DNA of 64,000 bases from Laburnicola sp. R22_1 (lineage: Eukaryota > Ascomycota > Dothideomycetes > Pleosporales > Didymosphaeriaceae). A model generated the notes under the pieces. It did no database searches, was not told where the DNA came from, and saw only the letters and a program-made list of their open reading frames with translations. Positions 1 through 10,966 of the stretch are shown here, piece after piece. Position numbers and translations under genes: made by a program. Position 1 is the first letter of the stretch, and the number at the start of each line of letters is the position of its first letter. The stretch spans positions 682,001 to 746,000 of the forward strand of contig JACONQ010000009.1 in NCBI GenBank assembly GCA_014281115.1, in the 5' to 3' direction.

Positions 1-760
1 TGTGGTATGCGGACATGCTAAAAGGCTGCGAGACTTTACCACTTTGGCAAAATGCTTACATAGCCCTGTTCTATGTGCCCCCTGTTTCACCACATGGATT
101 GCGACGCAGGTTGAAGCAAAAAAGGACCAGATTCGGTGTCCAGAAGCCGCGTGCAAAGTCAAGCTAGAGCACGCCGAGGTAAAACAGTACGCCTCGCTAG
201 CAACCTTTGAACAGTAAGTGGCTTCTATGCGGAAACGGGAAGATTCTAACAAGCCACAGATACGATACGTATGCTACCCTAAGCGTCCTCGCTTGCGACC
301 TGAAGTTTCGTTAGTGCATGAGACCCGATTGCGGATCCGGACAGATACACAAGGGCGGGCCGGAAGGAAATATCTTCTCTTGCATAGCATGTGGGTTTCG
401 CGTGTGCGTATTCTATAAAAGAAAATGGCACGAAGGAGAAACTTGTAATGAGTTTGATCGTCGCGTGGAACGGAAGGAAGAGCAGCGGATGCAAGAAGCA
501 GCAAGTGCTAAAGCTATTAACAAGCTCACAAAGAAGTGTCCCAGAGAAGGATGCGGCTAGAATATTAAGAAGAATAGAGGATGCGACCATATGACATGTA
601 AGTTTCTCTAGAGGAGTTGGGCTGCCACGCTAATTCTTGCTCAGGCACAAGATGCAGATACGAATTTTGCTGGCTCTGCCTCGCCCCATACGATCCCATT
701 CGGCAGTACGGCAATTCAGCCCATGGAAGCAGCTGCCAGTATCATTCGAGTAGGATATAA
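1..760 (+). pseudogene. RBR (RING-IBR-RING) E3 ubiquitin ligase remnant, left copy, 5' end outside window
   Basis: The reading frame enters from the left edge with a RING1-like Cys/His series (VCGHAKRLRDFTTLAKC, then CAPC and CPEAAC). A 46-bp intron (214-259, GTAAGT donor, TTCTAAC branch, CAG acceptor) leads to an IBR-like segment (CMRPDCGSGQIHKGG, CIACGFRVC). A second intron (598-644) leads to RING2, whose spacing CPREGC then CDHMTC-TRC-RYEFCWLC fits the family. RBR ligases pass ubiquitin through a RING2 cysteine thioester. Two in-frame TAG codons break it, at 312-314 and 558-560. Both are explained by TGG to TAG, the G-to-A form of RIP. The mirror copy at 31,437-32,669 shares the first stop and keeps TGG at the second. 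The domain call is firm; substrate and function are unknown. Confidence 0.75.
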
Positions 761-975
761 TTGGCGACGACGAGGGCAACCCAAGGTTCAGCACGAGTGC
801 GCGTCCTTCATATGGGTCGTAACTTTCTCGAGTAAAGACTGGGTCACGGCTTTAGTTTCGTCGATAGAATTTGCCCTGTTACAGTAATGTGAATAAACGT
901 CTTACAGCGATGACTAGTATGAATTGCGACAGAGAATCGGAGAGCTGATGCATGCCTGTAGGATGCTAAGCACTC
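1..975. repeat. Outer segment of the left palindrome arm
   Basis: This segment matches the reverse complement of roughly 30,777-32,200. The match covers the RBR pseudogene and the noncoding stretch after it, for example the run around 811-850 (gggtcgtaactttctcgag) against 31,325-31,345. Divergence is visible throughout: substitutions, small indels, and about 400 bp extra in the right arm before the TA site. Confidence 0.85.
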
Positions 976-977
976 TA

Positions 978-1262
978 ACCTCCTCCCCTGTGTGGCGAAA
1001 GATACCTGTGTCCCGAAGGAAACGATAGGTACTTTAAATATACAGCGCCGTTAAGCCATACGTACATTCTTGCTCTTGTAGATGAACTATAGATGCTTAC
1101 TCTTGTCCTTTCTTAAGCTAGGTATCCAGTTGCATGTAAAAATTACGCAAAGCTAGCTGTCTTATACTCTGTTGAGCGCTCAACCTGCTCTAACCCTACG
1201 CCACTATATTTGCCACAACAACATCACCTTATCGTTTCGCTAGCTAAAGACGAGTTTATATC
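978..1262 (+). repeat. Left terminal/subterminal repeat (family copy 1)
   Basis: About 285 bp, repeated in direct orientation at 28,781-29,068 with many substitutions. Its outermost ~60 bp recur inverted at the other end of the block (about 10,655-10,744). The multiple copies support a transposon-family end. Confidence 0.7.
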
Positions 1263-2004
1263 AACCTCAAAGGTGCATTATATCTTTCTACAGCATTTTG
1301 AGACATTCTAAGTCCTGAGCATGGCGCAAACTGCATGTTCGCCATGGAGGTCGGTACATCCAAAACGCCAGAGCTCCAAAAGCGGGTGTTGCAGTACGAT
1401 TATGTAATGTCTACTGTTACCCCGCATGAATCAGCAGGTTTTTTTACACATAGCCAAGCTTCTCGCTTGCAGCCGTCTAGCTTTTCTTAGGATGAACATC
1501 AAGGCCCTGCGTGCCGGAGAGAACCGCAGGCGCGAAACGCGCTCTAGCCATCAACCTCTCATGTCTTCGCATCCAAGGCCTGATGCGAAGTGTGCATATC
1601 ATCCCTTATCGCCCACCTCCTATGTTTCACTGCCTTGGTGAACCGGGCAAGCGTCCCGTAGCTGTCTGTCCATGGGCTCGGATACGCGGCGTTGTGCAGA
1701 GGGTGCAGCTACGTGTTCTCAGCCTTGCCTGCGCCTCAGCGATCTAGGCTGCACTCTTCACCGTCCACCAAGATGCAGCTCGGCCTTTGCACGTTGCCAA
1801 CCTCCTACACGACTGTATATCAACACGACAACTATGCGCCACTTGGTATACCTTACTGTCCTGCCATCGCCACATCTCAAAGCGTGGTGAGTAGCTGAAC
1901 GAAGCCGGCATGCTCAGTCGATCCCTCCAGCCTGCTCCGCCCAAGGCTTCCTAACCTTCCACTACCGCTTCCGCCTACGATCTCCGCCTACGTTACGCGA
2001 CGCG
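1263..2004. other. Noncoding leader of the HET-NACHT-ankyrin gene
   Basis: There is no convincing gene here; short overlapping open frames carry no recognisable domain. The final 60 bp are pyrimidine-rich with repeated ccgcctacg-type motifs just before the ATG at 2005, which looks like a 5' untranslated region or core promoter. I see no clear TATA box. Confidence 0.4.
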
Positions 2005-5000
2005 ATGCGACTTCTCAAATACACGAGCAATGGCAGTCTCGGCCTGACCGAGCACTTCATCAGCGACGAGAGTGTCCCTCCTTATGCAATCCTCTCGCAT
2101 ACTTGGCAGGAAGGGCACGAGGTGACCTTTGACGACCTGACAACTGGCAACGGAAAGGACAAGGCTGGGTACAATAAGATTCTGCTTTGCGCACGACAAG
2201 CTCAGCGTGACGGCCTGGATTATTGCTGGGTGGACACATGCTGCATCGACAAATCCAGCAGTGCAGAGCTCTCGGAAGCGATCAACTCCATGTTCCGCTG
2301 GTATCAGAAGGCACGGAAATGCTACGTTTACCTCTCGGATGTTTCAAACTATACTACAGATGGTGATGGTGAGGTATCCCAGAGATGGAAGCCAGCTTTT
2401 AGGCAGAGCAGATGGTTTACCCGGGGCTGGACACTTCAGGAACTGATCGCCCCCAAAACGGTCGAGTTTTTCTCCAAGGAAGAAGAGTTGCTTGGGAGCA
2501 AAGAAACGCTTGGGCAACTGCTGCATGAGATTACAGAAATACCTGTCAAGGTCCTTCAAGGAGAGCCTTTGTCCGACTGTAGCGTAACTGAGCGATTCTC
2601 GTGGGCAGCAAAACGCCAGACAACACGTGCAGAAGACGAATCATACTGTCTGCTAGGCATCTTCGACATACAGATGCCGCTGCTGTATGGGGAAGGACGG
2701 CTTAGTGCGATGAAGCGATTGCTGAATGAAGTTGAACGACCTACAATGTAAGCTCCGGTACTAGTGTCCCAAAGCAACAATGCTTACATACGAAAGTGAA
2801 CATCTAAAAGCTATTAAGAACAGCAATGACCATGTTCGGACGCGCGTTACTACCATCCGACAAGACCAAGACTATGCAAAGCACAGCAAGATGGTGGAAT
2901 GGATCTCGCCTACCGACTATCCCGCTCAGCAGTCGGACATCATAGGTCGCAGACAGGAGGGGACGGGCCAGTGGTTTCTCGACGCACCCGAGTTCGCAAG
3001 GTGGCTCGGTGAGCCGAAGGGCACTCTCTTCTGCCCGGGAATTCCCGGGGCCGGCAAGACGATAGTGGCCGCGATCGCGATCGACCACCTGCTAAAGTCC
3101 GTGCAGAGCAGCTCAGTCGGAGTTGCGTACGTGTACTGCAACTACAAAGCACAGGAAGAGCAGGATGCCTCTCGTATGCTGGCAGCTATCGTCAAGCAGC
3201 TGGTGCAGGCTCGACCGCCGATAGCGGAGCCTGTGGAGCGACTGCACAAGCAGCATGCCGACCGAGGGACGAAGCTATCGCTTGAGGAGATTCTTGGCGC
3301 CCTCCGAGAAGTACTTGCGAAGTACTCCACTGTCTATATTGTGGTCGATGCTCTGGATGAGTGTCGGGACAGCGACGGCACCCGCCGCCGGTTTCTGGCC
3401 GGACTCCGAGAGTTGCAGGCAGGACAAGATGTTCGCCTCATAGCCACCTCGCGCTTCATACCGGAGATCCAAGTCGAGTTCCGAGAAGCGGAGAGGCTGG
3501 AGGTACGAGCTAGCGATGAGGACGTGAGGCGATTTGTGGCCGGTCAGTTGTACCGACTGCCTAGATGTATCCAGCGTGATTCTGTGCTGCAGGAAATGGT
3601 GCAAGACAAGATCGCGGAGGCGGTAGACGGCATGTATGCGATCTGTTCAACCTTGGGGAATAACATCAGCTTACTGGCTTCTAGGTTTCTTCTTGCCCGC
3701 CTGCACACGGACTCGCTCCTAGATAAGCGAACAGTAAAAGAAGTCAGGTCGACGTTAGCCAGACTGTCGAAAGGCTCAGCTGCACTCAGCGATGCATATA
3801 ACGAGGCCATTCAACGCATAGAAGGCCAACTAGACGGAGATAAAGAGCGAGCCAAGAAAGTACTGTCGTGGATTACGTACGCAAGGAGGCCGCTCACCAC
3901 GGCCGAGTTATGCCATGCCCTAGCGGTAGAGCTCGGCAAAACGGAGCTCGATCCGGAAAATATACCGGACGTTGAGGACTTGCTATCCGTGTGTGCTGGC
4001 CTTGTCATGGTCGATCGGGAAAGCGCTGTTATCCGTCTTGTGCATTATACTACGCAAGAGTACTTCGAGCGCATCAGAGACACGTGGAACCCCGATGCTC
4101 CGCTGCACATTACCTTAACATGCGTCACCTACCTATCGTTGGATCTGTTCAAAACGGGCAGCTGCTCCTCTGACGAAGACTTTGAAGAGAGACTCCGGGA
4201 AAGCAAGTTCCTGGAGTATGCAGCCAAGCACTGGGGAGAGCATGCTGTAACGGTGCAAGGCGATGTATGTGCGCTAGCCTGCTCGTTTCTTTCCGACATT
4301 AAGTTGGTTTCGAGCGCTACGCAGGTATTGCTAGCTTCGACGTACAGGTACAGGAATTATAGCCAGCAATATCCTAAAAACAGTACAGGATTACATCTTG
4401 CAGCGCGATTTGGGTTGTTAGCTACACTAGAGGATATGCTTCCGAGTCAAAGAGAAGAGATAGCCATTGCGTTGGAAAAGAAGGATAGCGACGGCCAGAC
4501 TGTGTTGTATCTCGCAGCAGAAAACGGACATTGTAGGACAACGGAGCTACTCCTTGACAAGGGCGCCGACGTCAACGCGCAGGGTGGAAGCTACGGCAAT
4601 GCACTCCAGGCGGCTTCACTTGAAGGCCACGAGGCGGTTGTGAAGTTGCTGCTCGACAAGGGTGCCGACGTCAACGCGCAGGGTGGAGAGTACGGCAACG
4701 CACTCCAGGCGGCTTCAAATAGAGGCCACGAGGCGATTGTGGAGCTGCTGGTCGACAAGGGCGCCGACATCAACGCGCAGGGTAGAGCCTACGGCAACGC
4801 ACTCCAGACGGCTTCATACCAAGGCTACAAGGCGATTGTGAAGCTGCTGGTCGACAAGGGCGCCGACGTCAACGCGCAGGGTGGACGCTACAACAACGCA
4901 CTGTATGCGGCTTCAGAAGGAGGCCACGAGGCGATTGTGAAGCTGCTGCTCGACAAGGGCGCCGACGTCAACGCGCGGGGTGGAACGTACGGCAACGCAC

Positions 5001-8000
5001 TCCAGGCGGCTTCATCTAACGGCCACGAGACGATTGTGAAGCTGCTGCTCAAGAATGGCGCCGACGTCAACGCGCGGGGTGGAGAGTACGGCAACGCACT
5101 CCAGGCGGCTTCATACGGAGGCCACGAGGCGACTGTGAAGCTGCTGCTCGAGAATGGCGCCAACATCAACGCGCGGGGTGGAACGTACGGCAACACACTC
5201 CAGGCGGCTTCATCTAGACGCCACGAGGCGACTGTGAAGCTGCTGCTCGAGAAGGGCGCCAACATCAACGCGCGGGGTGGAACGTACGGCAACACACTCC
5301 AGGCGGCTTCATACGGAGGCCACGAGGCGACTGTGAAGCTGCTGCTCGAGAATGGCGCCAACATCAACGCGCGGGGTGGAGAGTACGGCAACGCACTCCA
5401 GGCGGCTTCATACGGAGGCCACGAGGCGACTGTGAAGCTGCTGCTCGAGAATGGCGCCAACATCAACGCGCGGGGTGGAGAGTACGGCAATGCACTCCAG
5501 GCGGCTTCATGTGGAGGCCACGAGGCGACTGTGAAGCTGCTGCTCGAGAAGGGCGCCGACGTCAACGCGCAGGGTGGAGAGTACAACAACGCACTGTATG
5601 CGGCTTCAGAAGGAGGCCACGAGGCGATTGTGAAGCTACTGCTCGACAAGGGCGCCGACGTCAACGCACTGTATGCGGCTTCAGAAGGAGGCCACGAGGC
5701 GATTGTGAAGCTGCTGGTCGACAAGGGCGCCGACGTCAACACGCAGGGTGGACACTTCGGCAACGCACTCCAGGCGGCTTCAGAAGGAGGCCACGAGGCG
5801 ATTGTGAAGCTGCTGCTCGACAAGGGCGCCGACGTCAACACGCAGGGTGGACACTTCGGCAACGCACTCCAGGCGGCTTCAGAAGGAGGCCACGAGGCGA
5901 TTGTGAAGCTGCTGCTCGACAAGGGCGCCGACGTCAACACGCAGGGTGGACACTTCGGCAACGCACTCCAGGCGGCTTCAACAGGAGGCCACAAGGCGAT
6001 TGTGAAGCTGCTGCTCGACAAGGGCGCCGACGACGCGAAGGACGAGAACGGACGGACGCCGCTCTGCTGGGCAGCAGGGAACGGACACGAGGCGGTAGTC
6101 AAGCTGCTACTCGACACAGGCAAGGTCGACGTCGACGCGAAGGACGGGAACGGACGGACGCCGCTCTGGTGGGCGGCACAGAACGGACACGAGGCGGTAG
6201 TCAAGCTGCTACTCGACACAGGCAAGGTCGACGTCGACGCGAAGGACGAGAACGGACGGACGCCGCTCTGCTGGGCAGCAGGGAACGGACACGAGGCGGT
6301 AGTCAAGCTGCTACTCTACACAGGCAAGGTCGACGTCGACGCGAAGGACGAGTACGGGCGGACGCCGCTATGGTGGGCGGCACAGAACGGACACGAGGCG
6401 GTAGTCAAGCTGCTACTCTACACAGGCAAGGTCGACATCGACGCGAAGGACGAGTACGGACGGACGCCGCTATGGTGGGCGGCACAGAACGGACACGAGG
6501 CGGTAGTCAAGCTGCTACTCTACACAGGCAAGGTCGACGTCGACGCGAAGGACGAGTACGGACGGACGCCGCTATGGTGGGCGGCACAGAACGGACACGA
6601 GGCGGTGGTCAAGCTGCTGCTCGACACAGGCAAGGTCGACGTCAACGCGAAGGACGGGAACGGACGGACGCCGCTCTGGTGGGCGGCACAGAACAGACAC
6701 GAGGCGGTAGTCAAGCTGCTACTCTACACAGGCAAGGTCGACGTCGACGCGAAGGACGGGAACGGACGGACGCCGCTCTGGTGGGCGGCACAGAACGGAC
6801 ACGAGGCGGTGGTCAAGCTGCTGCTCGACACAGGCAAGGTCGACGTCAACGCGAAGGACGGGAACGGACGGACACCGCTCTGGTGGGCGGCACAGAACAG
6901 ACACGAGGCGGTAGTCAAGCTGCTACTCTACACAGGCAAGGTCGACGTCGACGCGAAGGACGAGTACGGACGGACGCCGCTATGGTGGGCGGCACAGAAC
7001 GGACACGAGGCGGTGGTCAAGCTGCTGCTCGACACAGGCAAGGTTGACGTCGACTTCAAGGATCAGAAGGGAGAAATCCCGCCATACCTGAGAACATGGA
7101 GAGATCCTAGGGCAAGGCATGATTACGGGTCACTCAGGGAATTCGTTAACGAAATCATTGCAGAGGATCATGTGAGCTTCGATTCCATCACCTGGGAGTG
7201 GGAATTACCGGCTATCCTTGCTTCAGATGTGGCGAACGATGTCGTTCTTATGTGCACAAACCTAAGGACTGAGCTCGTTGGGGATTTTGGATATGTCCAT
7301 GCCTTGACCTACCAAGAGTATCTGGAACAGTCCAAGTGGGCTAACTTCGTTATGGAGTTATTAGATATACTAGATGGAGCTAAGCTAGACTCAGCACACA
7401 GTGGTATGTTTTACAGCTACATAGAACACACTGAAGTAAGACGAGCTTGCTAACACCAAGTCAGGGTTTAGTGTATATGCTATGAGAGACCCGCTGGTGT
7501 CGATTACATGTTCTTACACCAATTTGTCGATCAATTTCGGTAACAAGCATACTTGCCTTGCCGCTCTAGATCTTGTTGAAGTATTGGATTGGCTTTGCAA
7601 GGCTATGCGCACACCATCTGCCGAAGACGGATATCTCATCTCATCAGCTACGTATCGGTTGGAACGCTACGTTACCACGGAGGATTCTGGACACGGCCTG
7701 TCAGGGAGAGGCTCTGCGATCCAACTAGATGCGTTTCGACCTCGTGTAAGCCTGAAGATGTCCCCACTGCCAGACGTTAAACACAGCTGCTGGCTATCTT
7801 TGTTCGACTCTTGCATTATAGTTGAGTCCCCCTCAACCCCACACGACGGATTTGGAAAAGGATTAGAAGTATCCTTTAATCTAATGATAGCGCTTGCAGC
7901 AGCCGAGTTTTGTCTCGAGGTCAACGGCAGTTTGGTCTTCGTCGGATATCAAACTGTGTTGTATCCAGTAGCAACTTATGGCAACTGTGCGCAATTTCAT

Positions 8001-9161
8001 CTGATCACCATCCCTGATGGCCAAATCAACCCGTACACTCTAGATCTGAAGAACAGCTTGCCTGCAGATGATTACTCTCACTTTATAACAATGAGATGTT
8101 TTGTCGGCTGGTGTGAAGTTGCTCAGATCAACCTCGGAACTCGACACCTCGCTGCTAGTGTTGGATACTCTGGTGGTCGGGATCAGCCCCGATCGCTGGA
8201 ATCGGATGGGTATGCCCTTCTTGGCCAATTTGGAGCATCTGCCCCTCTTTCGGCGATTATAGGGCTACAGAAAAACTTCAGATACAGTCACCATCGCATC
8301 CGATTCACGCCTACCAATAATTATCTGAAGCTTCTTCACGACGCCTCTCACCAATCAGTGGTCTTGTATGATGCGACACAACGTAGGTGTTGGCTTGTAC
8401 CGAAATTAAGTCTACTTTTGCACATGAGCCAGGTATATGTCTCATGTTTTGCGGCTGGTCTGGGCGATAGGATACCATACGTTGAACCGCACACTGACGC
8501 TGTGGAAGTCATAACTGTTTTGGAGCGTGCTGGTCAGACAAGTGTTCTCGTAGGACAAGCAAACAAGCTTCTACTCCAAGAGCTTTTTTTTGCACTCAGC
8601 ATCAATCTATTAAACACTTCAGACGCAGTACGGGAGAGCGATCGTGGGAAGCTATACGGATTCGAATTTATGGACGTTGTTCGCGAACCTGGCAGAGGGA
8701 CGTGTATGAAAAAGTTGGAAATACAATCGAAGAAGACGGCTTGGCTCGGTCTCGTGAATGCGGTGGGTACAGTAATTGTTTGCTCCGAACTTGGAGAAGT
8801 CATTTCTGCCGCGAAAGGGAGTACGCGGAAAAGTTCTACGTGCAACTATCTTCCCCAGAATTACGACTACTTCGCAGCTACATTTCCGTGCTTGAGAAGG
8901 CTGGCAGAACAGGGTGGTGTGGATATAGGAATTTGCAGCGATCGCATCAAGATTGCAGATAAGGCTGTGTGGAAGCTCAAGATGGATCCTTTCTTGCCAT
9001 GCCCACATGAAGAGAACAGCAACGACACATGTTGGGAAAGACCAGGGTTGATCCAACAAGTGGCCCAACCACACCTTCTCGATCGGTTAACTTCACGATA
9101 CCCAACAGGAACGCGATCTACACAACAATTTCCTGTCAACGGCGCTGTGGTGTTTGGCTAG
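2005..9161 (+). CDS. HET-NACHT-ankyrin NLR with long C-terminal domain of unknown function
   Basis: This is a fungal NLR-type receptor. HET domains trigger incompatibility-type cell death, NACHT is the nucleotide switch and ankyrin repeats sense ligands. My model has four exons: 2005-2747, 2797-3633, 3685-7403 and 7465-9161. The intron-1 acceptor could instead be 2823. The 51-bp intron 2 is in frame and stop-free, so it could be retained. Spliced, it encodes about 2,331 residues. The HET domain is at 1-245 (YAILSHTW, WVDTCCIDK, RGWTLQELIAP, YCLLGIFD, YGEG). Walker A GIPGAGKT is near 330 and Walker B YIVVDALDE near 430. About 26 ankyrin units span roughly 800-1650 in two sequence types. An uncharacterised C-terminal region of ~680 residues ends in GAVVFG. 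The 61-bp intron 3 (GTATGT, TTGCTAACA, CAG) joins the ankyrins in frame to that region, which otherwise would look like a separate gene. No disabling mutation is seen. Confidence 0.85.
4498..7060 (+). repeat. Two adjacent ankyrin-repeat arrays, near-identical units
   Basis: Array A (about 4,498-6,030) has some 16 units of 99 bp with core YGNALQAAS-GHEA-VKLLL. One unit (near 5,655-5,735) lacks its first part. Array B (about 6,031-7,060) has ten units of 102 bp with core NGRTPLWWAAQNGHEAVVK. Units within each array are nearly identical in DNA while the arrays differ from each other, so each was amplified or homogenised separately. Confidence 0.9.
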
Positions 9162-9206
9162 ATTGGCCGTAACTATGGAGAACATATATATACTTCAGTT
9201 ATTGCT

Positions 9207-10011
9207 TTGTTCAATTGTCGCATACCATCGCACACTTCGCAGAAGCTCCAGCCGTGCGACGTTGGCGTTTTTGCCCCGTTGAAGGCGGCGTATCGCGAAC
9301 AGGGCGAAAAGCTGTATCGAGGTGGGGCCAACACAGTTGGCAAGCAGCATTTCACATCTCTCTATAGCCGTGCGCGCGAGCAGGCGCTTAGTATTCGACA
9401 CATCAAGTCCGGCTGGTCCAAGACAGGTCTGTATCCGTTCAGCCCGCATAGTGCTGAAAGACATCCAGAAGCCACTAGCCGAACTGCGCGTTCCAAGCGA
9501 CAAAGGCATGGCAGGCACCGAGATACTCCAAACGCCAGTGACATCGGAGGCTCTTGCTACGCTGCATAGCCAAGTCAATCACGACACGCAACTGCTGGAC
9601 AACTCAAGTAAGCATCGTTTGCAGAAGCTAGCCAACGCCGCTCAGAAGTGCTTTGCTGAGCGTGCTCTTCTCCTTGACGAAAACCGGCTTCTGTTCGAGC
9701 AGAACAACGAAAGCAATTGTCGCAAGTCAGTCAGGTCTACCAAGGTCGGAGAGGCAAAAGTGATGAGCTACGACGACATTGTAGAGGCACAAGCGAAGCG
9801 TGATGCGAATGAGGTCGCGACGCTGGAAGGAAAGCGCGGAGCGAAGCGCGGAGCGAAGCGCAAGAGTTCTGCACCTGTGAAGGCGCCAGCGAAAAGGGCG
9901 CGGAAGAGCGAGGCAGAAGTGGCTGAAGATGAGATCGAAACGATGGGGTTGGGGGATTACTGCTCCGTTCTTGACTTCAAGCATTGTGTAGATTTAATCA
10001 ATAAATCGTAA
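9207..10011 (+). pseudogene. Pogo/Fot-like DDE transposase, 3' part only, frameshifted
   Basis: The first frame (9207 to about 9450) reads the end of a DDE_1-type catalytic domain: PSHTSQKLQPCDVGVFAPLK, then GWSKTGLYPFSP. Near 9,450 the sense passes to the +1 frame (VLKDIQKPLAELRVPSD), which runs to 10,011 through a lysine/arginine-rich tail with short KRGAKRGAKRKS-type repeats. A small deletion in the SP-DRV junction explains the shift. No helix-turn-helix or first catalytic aspartate region is found upstream; the NLR gene stands where they would be expected. It lies 45 bp after the NLR stop codon on the same strand, inside the inferred element, so it is best read as the element's own decayed transposase. 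Confidence 0.7.
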
Positions 10012-10903
10012 TAAGCATATCCTTCGCCACGCTAGGTGTCGTGAACTTTGCGCATTACTCGACCAGGTTGCAGTGATAGGCTACCGTCTGTCAGTTTTAG
10101 AGAGTGCCCTGCAGATGTTCTTTCCGCTGAAGATATACGATTGATAATGCCATTCGCCTACCCTACAACGAGGGCGGGTTGCGTTGCGAGCCGGTGCTTC
10201 TTTCCTGCACACAGTGCCTCAGTGTTTCATCCCAGGGAAGGCTAGACCGCGGCAAGCGAGAAGCTGGGCGATATGTAAGAAAACGTGCTGATTAATGCCG
10301 GGTTAACATCGGAGTTACCTAATTGTATTGGCATTCCCGCTTCGATAGCTCGAGCGTGCTAGATGTACTGACCTCCGTGGCAGAGACGCACTTTGCACGA
10401 CACCCACAGCTATAGAAGCTTAGGAAGTAGGATAGAAGGCATTTTATGCTTCTGCAGACGAATTTTCTTAGTTTTCAGCCAGCAATAAGACAGGATGGCG
10501 TTGTGGCGGCAGAAACAATGTACAGCATTGAAGCACGCCGAGTACAAATATATCGACCAGACAACCAAACCCTATGTAATTTTCAGATGCGACCTACAAC
10601 ATAGCTAAATCTTGGCCTGAGTATAATGCTGCTCATTTTTTTATGAGAATTGTAACATATGGGCAGGTTGGGGTTACTGCGAAGTCGAGGTACCTCTCGT
10701 TTCTTTCGGGATGCAGGGGTCTTTCGTTTCGCAGGGGGGGAGGTTAATTATTGATTCCTTCTACGAATTGGAAAGCCCGCTGAATTCGTCCGTGTCCCAA
10801 ATGGTGCGGCGGGCAGAAAAAGGGCGCTAGAAACCGCCCTTTTAGAAAACATATGCCACAGAAATTAGCCGCCTTATTCTTGCTCACTTTGGCGTCCTAC
10901 ATG
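10012..10903. other. Right end of the NLR element and promoter-side spacer
   Basis: No gene is seen. The stretch from about 10,655 to 10,744 is the inverted copy of the element's terminal repeat. From about 10,770 the sequence again matches the opposite palindrome arm (reverse complement of DNA below 30,752). Confidence 0.55.
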
Positions 10904-10911
10904 TATATAAG
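10904..10911 (+). promoter_or_regulatory. TATA box of the Cys-rich acidic protein gene
   Basis: TATATAAG sits 56 bp before the ATG at 10,967. The mirror copy keeps an equivalent motif (ccttatatac on the plus strand near 30,609-30,618). Its place argues that translation starts at MDAIVNKIQ and not at the upstream in-frame ATG at 10,853. Confidence 0.5.
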
Positions 10912-10966
10912 ACATAGGAATAGTTATAATCTTAACTATACCAGCCTCTCACTCCACAGTATCAAC

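Larger units (their letters stand above)
978..10744 (+). mobile_element. NLR-carrying DDE-type transposon (candidate composite element)
   Basis: The block starts at 978 with ACCTCC and ends at 10,744 with GGAGGT. It is flanked on both sides by TA (976-977 and 10,745-10,746), the target duplication of Tc1/mariner/pogo elements. The terminal ~58 bp are degenerate inverted repeats: both contain a C-rich start, then CGAAAGA, CCCGAA and AGGTAC in the same order. The mirror arm of the palindrome lacks the whole block but has the same flanks joined across a single TA at 30,775-30,776. Inside lie a complete HET-NACHT-ankyrin gene and, downstream on the same strand, the 3' part of a pogo-like transposase. 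The insertion is seen directly; mobility of the NLR as cargo is inferred. The transposase is broken, so any movement would need a helper. Confidence 0.7.

Noticed and set aside
1426..1944. Overlapping 65-80-codon frames upstream of the HET gene
   Set aside because: No domain, no start context, and frames on both strands overlap one another.
4888..7047. Long frames overlapping the ankyrin arrays on both strands (472 and 512 codons)
   Set aside because: These are shadows of the 99/102-bp GC-rich repeats; the arginine- or serine-rich products have no domain.
7482..9161. A separate gene starting at 7,482
   Set aside because: The intron at 7,404-7,464 has consensus sites and links the frame to the ankyrin exon. 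No promoter is visible between them. A separate gene stays possible without RNA data.
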